Of a stretch of 64,000 nucleotides of DNA, positions 60,188 to 64,000 are shown piece after piece. Numbering within the stretch: position 1 is the first letter of the stretch; every line of letters begins with the position of its first letter. The stretch comes from Elusimicrobiota bacterium (GTDB taxonomy: Bacteria > Elusimicrobiota > Elusimicrobia > UBA1565). The position numbers and the translations under genes are program-made. The DNA is taken from assembly GCA_041660925.1 (NCBI GenBank), contig JBAZVI010000009.1:151616-215615 (forward strand). The letters are read 5' to 3'. The notes under the pieces are model-generated. The model saw nothing but the letters and a program-made list of their open reading frames with translations. It ran no database searches and was not told where the DNA came from.

Positions 60188-61402
60188 ATGCAGCGACACG
60201 GCCGATACTTTTTCACCTCGGAGTCCGTCACCGAGGGGCACCCCGACAAGGTCTGCGACCAGCTCTCGGACGCGGTCCTCGACACCATCCTGAAAGAGGA
60301 CCCGACGGCTCGCGTCGCCTGCGAGAGCTTCTGCACCCGCGGCCTCGTCGTCGTCGGCGGTGAGATCACCACGAAGAGCTTCGTCGACGTCGACGCCCTC
60401 GTCCGCCAGGTCATCGCCGACATCGGCTACAACGACCTGCGCTTCGGCTTCGAGGCCTCGACCATCGGCGTCCTCAACGGGATCGGCCGGCAGTCCCCCG
60501 ACATCGCCCAGGGCGTGGACACCGGCGGCGCCGGCGACCAGGGCATGATGTTCGGCTACGCCAACCGCGAGACCCCCGAGCTGATGCCGCTGCCGATCAT
60601 GCTCGCGCACAAGCTCACCCGCCGCCTCTCCGACGTGCGCCGCTCCAAGGAGTTGCCCTACCTCGGGCCCGACGGCAAGAGCCAAGTCACGGTGGAATAC
60701 CTCGACGGCCGCCCGCTGCGCGTCGAGACCGTCGTCCTCTCGACCCAGCACGACGAGAGCATCCTCGACAAGACCGGCAAGAAGATCACCGAGAAGGCGC
60801 GCAGGGAGATCATCGAGACCGTCTGCCGCCCGGTGCTCGGAAAGCGCCTCGTCGACGACAAGACGCGCTTCTACATCAACCCGACCGGGAAGTTCGTGGT
60901 CGGCGGACCGGTCTCCGACACCGGCGTCACCGGCCGCAAGATCATCGTCGACACCTACGGCGGCTGGGCGCCCCACGGCGGCGGCGCCTTCTCCGGCAAG
61001 GACCCGACGAAGGTCGACCGCTCGGCCTGCTACATGGCCCGCTACATCGCCAAGAACGTGGTCGCGGCCGGGCTCGCCGAGGAGTGCACGGTCCAGCTCG
61101 CCTACGCCATCGGCGTGGCGGAGCCCGTCGGCCTCTACATCAACACCCACGGCACCTCGGTCATCGAGGAGCGCCGCATCGAGGGCCTTATCCGGCGCAA
61201 CTTCCTGCTGACGCCGAAGGGCATCATCTCCTCGCTGAAGCTCCGCCGGCCCATCTACCGGCAGACGGCGTCGTTCGGCCACTTCGGCCGCACGGAGCCG
61301 GGCTTCACCTGGGAGGTCGCCGACAAGGCCCAGGCGCTGCGCGACGACGCCGGACTGGCCGCTCGGGCCAAGGCGGCCCGCAGAGCAGCCGCGCTGGTCT
61401 AA
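60188..61402 (+). CDS. metK: S-adenosylmethionine synthetase
   Basis: A 404-residue MAT that makes S-adenosylmethionine from ATP and methionine, needed by the several methyltransferases and radical SAM enzymes nearby. FTSESVTEGHPDKVCDQLSD at the N-terminus (His/Asp of the active site), GAGDQGMMFGYA (ATP-binding), GGGAFSGKDPTKVDRS (P-loop-like) and the C-terminal SFGHFGR segment are all canonical. The ATG 9 bp after an AGGAGG ribosome-binding site is clearly right; a longer in-frame start at 60152 lies in the leader hairpin. A textbook terminator follows 8 bp after the stop. Confidence 0.97.
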   Translation: MQRHGRYFFTSESVTEGHPDKVCDQLSDAVLDTILKEDPTARVACESFCTRGLVVVGGEITTKSFVDVDALVRQVIADIGYNDLRFGFEASTIGVLNGIGRQSPDIAQGVDTGGAGDQGMMFGYANRETPELMPLPIMLAHKLTRRLSDVRRSKELPYLGPDGKSQVTVEYLDGRPLRVETVVLSTQHDESILDKTGKKITEKARREIIETVCRPVLGKRLVDDKTRFYINPTGKFVVGGPVSDTGVTGRKIIVDTYGGWAPHGGGAFSGKDPTKVDRSACYMARYIAKNVVAAGLAEECTVQLAYAIGVAEPVGLYINTHGTSVIEERRIEGLIRRNFLLTPKGIISSLKLRRPIYRQTASFGHFGRTEPGFTWEVADKAQALRDDAGLAARAKAARRAAALV

Positions 61403-61410
61403 CCCGAAGG

Positions 61411-61447
61411 GACGCCCCGCGGGAATTCCCGCGGGGCGTCTTTTTTT
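61411..61447 (+). terminator. Rho-independent terminator of metK
   Basis: A 30-bp perfect palindrome with 15-bp arms (GACGCCCCGCGGGAA and its complement) followed by seven T residues. The clearest intrinsic terminator in the window. Confidence 0.93.
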
Positions 61448-61485
61448 GGTAGCCTGAGATTCGTCGCCGCCGTTTGTCTTGAACC

Positions 61486-61510
61486 CGCGGAATCCCGCAG
61501 GGATTCCGCG
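61486..61510. repeat. hairpin in the leader of the small membrane protein gene
   Basis: CGCGGAATCCC and GGGATTCCGCG (11-bp perfect stem) around GCA, ending 4 bp before the GGAGGAG ribosome-binding site of the next gene. Same arm and loop type as at 55143-55164. Confidence 0.55.
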
Positions 61511-61524
61511 CCCGGAGGAGAACC

Positions 61525-61797
61525 ATGGAACGGATCGAACCGACGCGCGCTCTCGCCCTCAAAGTCTGGTGGGCCTTCATGTGGCGGGCCGTGGTCTTCG
61601 CGCTGCTGGCCGGCTTCGTCATCGGCATCGCCTTCGGCCTTTTCTCCGCGGTGTTCGGCCTCAAGCCCGAGACCATCGGCGGCTTCGCCGGACTCCTCGG
61701 CCTCGTCCTCGGCATCGGCGTCTCCATCGAAGTCATGTTCCGCGTCCTGCGCAAGAAGTTCGACGGCTTCGAGCTCGCGCTCCTCAAGAGCGAGTGA
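61525..61797 (+). CDS. small two-helix membrane protein, function unknown
   Basis: A 90-residue protein with two hydrophobic segments (AVVFALLAGFVIGIAFGLF, about residues 22-40, and FAGLLGLVLGIGVSIEVMF, about 54-72) and a charged C-terminal tail RVLRKKFDGFELALLKSE. A good GGAGGAG ribosome-binding site 5 bp before the ATG and normal codon use argue that it is real. Monocistronic, between the metK terminator and an outer-membrane protein gene, with hairpins on both sides. I do not recognise the family. Confidence 0.75.
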   Translation: MERIEPTRALALKVWWAFMWRAVVFALLAGFVIGIAFGLFSAVFGLKPETIGGFAGLLGLVLGIGVSIEVMFRVLRKKFDGFELALLKSE

Positions 61798-61825
61798 TCG
61801 GAAATCCGCCGCGCGGGTTTCCGAT
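61797..61825. terminator. stem-loop after the small membrane protein gene
   Basis: ATCGGAAATCC pairs with GGGTTTCCGAT (one G-U pair in RNA), starting at the last base of the stop codon. A second, smaller dyad (TTCCG/CGGAA) follows. No T run, so a weak or factor-dependent terminator. Confidence 0.45.
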
Positions 61826-61867
61826 TCCGTCTCGTCGGAAACGCACCCAAAAGGGCTAAAAGAGGTC

Positions 61868-63166
61868 ATGGACATGCACAAGTTCAAATCGCCGGCGATC
61901 GCGCTCATCTTCTCTCTCGTCGCCATCGCGCCAGCGATGGCGACACCCTGGCACGACTTCGGCCCTCGAGCCATGAGCATGGGCGGCGCCGGCGTCGCCA
62001 TCGCGCAGGGCCCCGACGCGGTCTTCTACAACCCCGCGGCGCTGAGCCACCTCGACAACGCCTCGGGCTTCGCGGTCAACGTCGGAGCGCGCGGCGAGTT
62101 CACCGGCTCGGTGATCCAGGGAGCCAACGACCTCAACAAGCTCAACGACTCCTGCTCGAAGCTCGACGCCGCGAACTGCACGACGGCGAAGATCAACGAG
62201 GCCTTCGACCACCTCGGGCAGGCGGGCAACGGCGCGCAGGTGGACGTCGCCGGCGCCATGACCTTCAAGTTCAAGCGCCTCGCCTTCTTCGCACTCAATG
62301 AGACCTACCTCGGGGCCTCGCCCGAGCTCGACCGGACCGTCGGCGTCCTAGGCAGCGAGCTGACCAATAACCAATCCAAGCTGGTCCTGCGCGGAGGCAT
62401 GTTCAACGAGTTCGGTGTGGGCTACGGCCGCGAGCTCGGCGAGACCGGCCTCATCCTCGGCGGGAACCTGAAGCTCATCTCCGGCAAGGTCGGCTATCAC
62501 GAGCTGCGCGTCGTCGCCGAGGACTCGGACTCCATCGACAAGTTCAAGGACGACGCGAAGACGAGCCTCCAGCCGGCCGCCGACCTCGGAGTCCTCTGGG
62601 ACGTGAAGAAGACCTTCGAGGGCGCCCTCGGGCGGCCGAAGCTCGGCCTCGTCGCGCGCAACATCAACAACCCGACCTTCAAGCAGCCCGACGCGGCGAG
62701 GACCTCGGGGGAGAGGGACCGCTTCTCCCTGCACGGGCAGATGCGCGCCGGCGCGTCGATCTCGCCCTTCAACTTCTGGCACCTGGCGGCCGACATGGAC
62801 CTCACCGAGAACGTGAGCTACATCGACGGCTATAAGTCGCGCTACATGGGCCTGGGCACCGAGGTGAACGTCTTCAACCGCAGCTGGATCAACATCCCTC
62901 TGCGCGCGGGCCTCAAGAAGAACCTCTCGGACACCGCCTCCGGCCTCGCCTACACCGCGGGCTTCGGCCTCAACCTCGCGCACGTCATGATCGACGTGGG
63001 CGGCCAGATGAGCGCCAAGACGACGACGCTCCAATCCGAGCGGGAGTCGAAGAAGATCCCCAACAACTTCGCCGGCGGCGTCCGCATCGCCGTGCTCTTC
63101 GGCGGCGGCGAGAAGGCCAAGCCGCTGGCGGCCGAGGAAGTCGCCCCGAGCGCCAAGCCGGAGTAG
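61868..63166 (+). CDS. outer-membrane beta-barrel, TraF/PorV-like
   Basis: A 432-residue exported protein. The N-terminus is a signal peptide (positive FKSPAI, then ALIFSLVAIAPAMA, cleavage after Ala-Met-Ala near residue 25). The mature part begins with GPRAMSMGGAGVAIAQGPDA then VFYNPAALS, the typical opening of the conjugal-transfer-TraF-like/PorV family of long barrel proteins, followed by alternating amphipathic strands and an Ala/Glu/Pro-rich tail. Such proteins sit in the outer membrane; the function is not known. The second ATG (61874) is also possible. AGAGG lies before the first ATG. Confidence 0.82.
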   Translation: MDMHKFKSPAIALIFSLVAIAPAMATPWHDFGPRAMSMGGAGVAIAQGPDAVFYNPAALSHLDNASGFAVNVGARGEFTGSVIQGANDLNKLNDSCSKLDAANCTTAKINEAFDHLGQAGNGAQVDVAGAMTFKFKRLAFFALNETYLGASPELDRTVGVLGSELTNNQSKLVLRGGMFNEFGVGYGRELGETGLILGGNLKLISGKVGYHELRVVAEDSDSIDKFKDDAKTSLQPAADLGVLWDVKKTFEGALGRPKLGLVARNINNPTFKQPDAARTSGERDRFSLHGQMRAGASISPFNFWHLAADMDLTENVSYIDGYKSRYMGLGTEVNVFNRSWINIPLRAGLKKNLSDTASGLAYTAGFGLNLAHVMIDVGGQMSAKTTTLQSERESKKIPNNFAGGVRIAVLFGGGEKAKPLAAEEVAPSAKPE

Positions 63167-63167
63167 G

Positions 63168-63878
63168 ATGACGCCCGTCGAAACGGCCCGCGAGCTCTCA
63201 CGGGAGCTCGCGGGCCTTCGCTTCTCCCCCCCGGTCGCCTTCGTCTACGACCCGCTCCAGTACGCCCGCGGCGTGCACGAGGCCTACCTCGAGCGCTACG
63301 GGACCGCCCCGCGCGAGGTCCTCCTGCTCGGGATGAACCCCGGCCCGTGGGGCATGGCGCAGACCGGCGTCCCCTTCGGGGAAGTGCGCACGTCCCGCGA
63401 TTGGCTGGGGCTGGAAGGGCCGGTCGGCCGCCCCCCGCGGGAGCATCCCAAGCGCCCGGTGCTGGGCTTCGCCTGCCGGCGCAGCGAGGTGAGCGGCGCG
63501 CGGCTCTGGGGCTGGGCGCGCGAGCGCTTCGGGACCCCCGCGGCGTTCTTCCGCCGCTTCGTCGTCCTCAACTACTGCCCCCTCCTTTTCCTCGAGGACG
63601 GGGGGAAGAACCTCACCCCCGACAAGCTCCCCGCCGCCGAGCGCGCCCCCCTGCTCGCGGCCTGCGACCGCGCGCTGCGCCGACTGGCGGAGCACTACCG
63701 CCCGCGCCTCGTCGTCGGGATCGGCGCCTTCGCCGAAGCCAGCGCGCGCCGCGCGCTCGAAGGCCTGGACCTGCGCCTGGGGACGGTCCTGCATCCGAGC
63801 CCCGCCAGCCCCATGGCCAACCGCGGCTGGGCACAGCAAGCCGAGCGCCAACTGAAGGCGCTCGGCTTGGACCTCTAG
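63168..63878 (+). CDS. SMUG1-type uracil-DNA glycosylase
   Basis: A 236-residue DNA-repair enzyme. GMNPGPWGMAQTGVPFG (55-71) holds the water-activating Asn57, EHPKRPVLGFACRRSEVSGA follows, then LNYCPLLFLEDGGKNLTP and HPSPASPMANRGW (His209 region). These segments match vertebrate SMUG1 almost word for word, more closely than bacterial family-1 Ung. It removes uracil and 5-hydroxymethyluracil from single- and double-stranded DNA. The ATG follows the barrel-gene stop with a single base between, so the two genes may be co-transcribed despite unrelated functions. Confidence 0.93.
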   Translation: MTPVETARELSRELAGLRFSPPVAFVYDPLQYARGVHEAYLERYGTAPREVLLLGMNPGPWGMAQTGVPFGEVRTSRDWLGLEGPVGRPPREHPKRPVLGFACRRSEVSGARLWGWARERFGTPAAFFRRFVVLNYCPLLFLEDGGKNLTPDKLPAAERAPLLAACDRALRRLAEHYRPRLVVGIGAFAEASARRALEGLDLRLGTVLHPSPASPMANRGWAQQAERQLKALGLDL

Positions 63879-63917
63879 GAGTCCGTCCGAGTAATAGCGT
63901 GCGTTTTGGGGGCCCAG

Positions 63918-63997
63918 CTTCGGATTGGATGCAAGGAGCGACGAGCGAGCATAGCTGAAGCTATGTGAGCGAGGAGCGACGCCGCAGACGGCCGAAG
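63918..63997. repeat. hairpin-centred intergenic repeat at the right edge
   Basis: A central hairpin CATAGC-TGAA-GCTATG (63950-63965) is bracketed by two direct copies of GGAGCGACG (63935-63943 and 63973-63981) and by CTTCGG (63918-63923) and CCGAAG (63992-63997) as outer inverted repeats. The window ends here, so the full element cannot be seen. No coding potential is seen in the last 120 bp. It may be a dispersed genomic repeat. Confidence 0.5.
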
Positions 63998-64000
63998 ATG

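Overview
The window is about two-thirds G+C or more and densely coded. It is dominated by surface-glycan genes from a Gram-negative (diderm) bacterium: there is an arabinose-5-phosphate isomerase for Kdo, a TraF/PorV-like outer-membrane barrel, a polyprenyl-phosphate sugar transferase, a Wzx-like flippase and an MsbA/PglK-like ABC exporter. The gene repertoire (EPS-type MarR regulator, B12-type radical SAM proteins, many ArnT-like membrane transferases, SMUG1-type glycosylase) would fit an uncultured lineage such as Elusimicrobiota or Omnitrophota. No rRNA or tRNA is present, so the taxonomy is a guess. No stretch over 300 bp lacks a gene.

Bases 1-15418 form one tightly overlapping + strand run of nonulosonic-acid genes. 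It opens with a truncated PseG, a PseI-like synthase, an ATP-grasp ligase, a methyltransferase, an amidohydrolase, a GNAT acetyltransferase and a PIG-L deacetylase. A HisF-like/HisH-like/PseA amidotransferase set for acetamidino sugars follows. Next comes a legionaminic-acid set: a fused LegF-LegI, LegG, a NeuD-type acyltransferase, a PtmE-like nucleotidyltransferase and LegC. A GT-B-like transferase closes the run. LegB lies at 29962 and PseF on the minus strand at 34943-35650.

Bases 15419-27752 start with a strong promoter overlapped by a 19-bp palindrome. The run encodes a GT2 fused to a degenerate NeuA-like domain, a third NeuB, a NeuA, a 2-hydroxyacid dehydrogenase, two large unusual transferases flanking an ABC flippase, an RmlD-like reductase, a GT2 and a methyltransferase. 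The same palindrome class recurs in front of the EPS-type MarR regulator gene at 40118, which suggests an autoregulated circuit linking the two loci.

Bases 27753-40102 hold a minus-strand radical SAM gene, a sugar O-methyltransferase, LegB, a sugar nucleotidyltransferase, an RMD-like reductase, a glycosyltransferase fused to a Wzx flippase, PseF, a GT4, a WecE-like aminotransferase, a small methyltransferase and a B12-binding radical SAM protein. Bases 40107-55078 hold the regulator, KdsD, several multi-pass ArnT-like proteins, an SGNH-like protein, a DPM1-like GT2, two GT4 enzymes, aminopeptidase P, a WbaP-like initiating transferase and a WbpE-like aminotransferase.

Bases 55079-64000 shift towards housekeeping: a second copy of the ArnT-like/C-terminal-domain protein (minus strand), a sugar-1-phosphate nucleotidyltransferase, phosphoglucomutase/phosphomannomutase, S-adenosylmethionine synthetase with a clear terminator, a small membrane protein, the outer-membrane barrel and a vertebrate-like SMUG1 uracil-DNA glycosylase. 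The few intergenic gaps are rich in hairpins. Taken together, the window can make at least two and probably three CMP-activated nonulosonic acids, tailor them, assemble them on a polyprenyl carrier and export the product.
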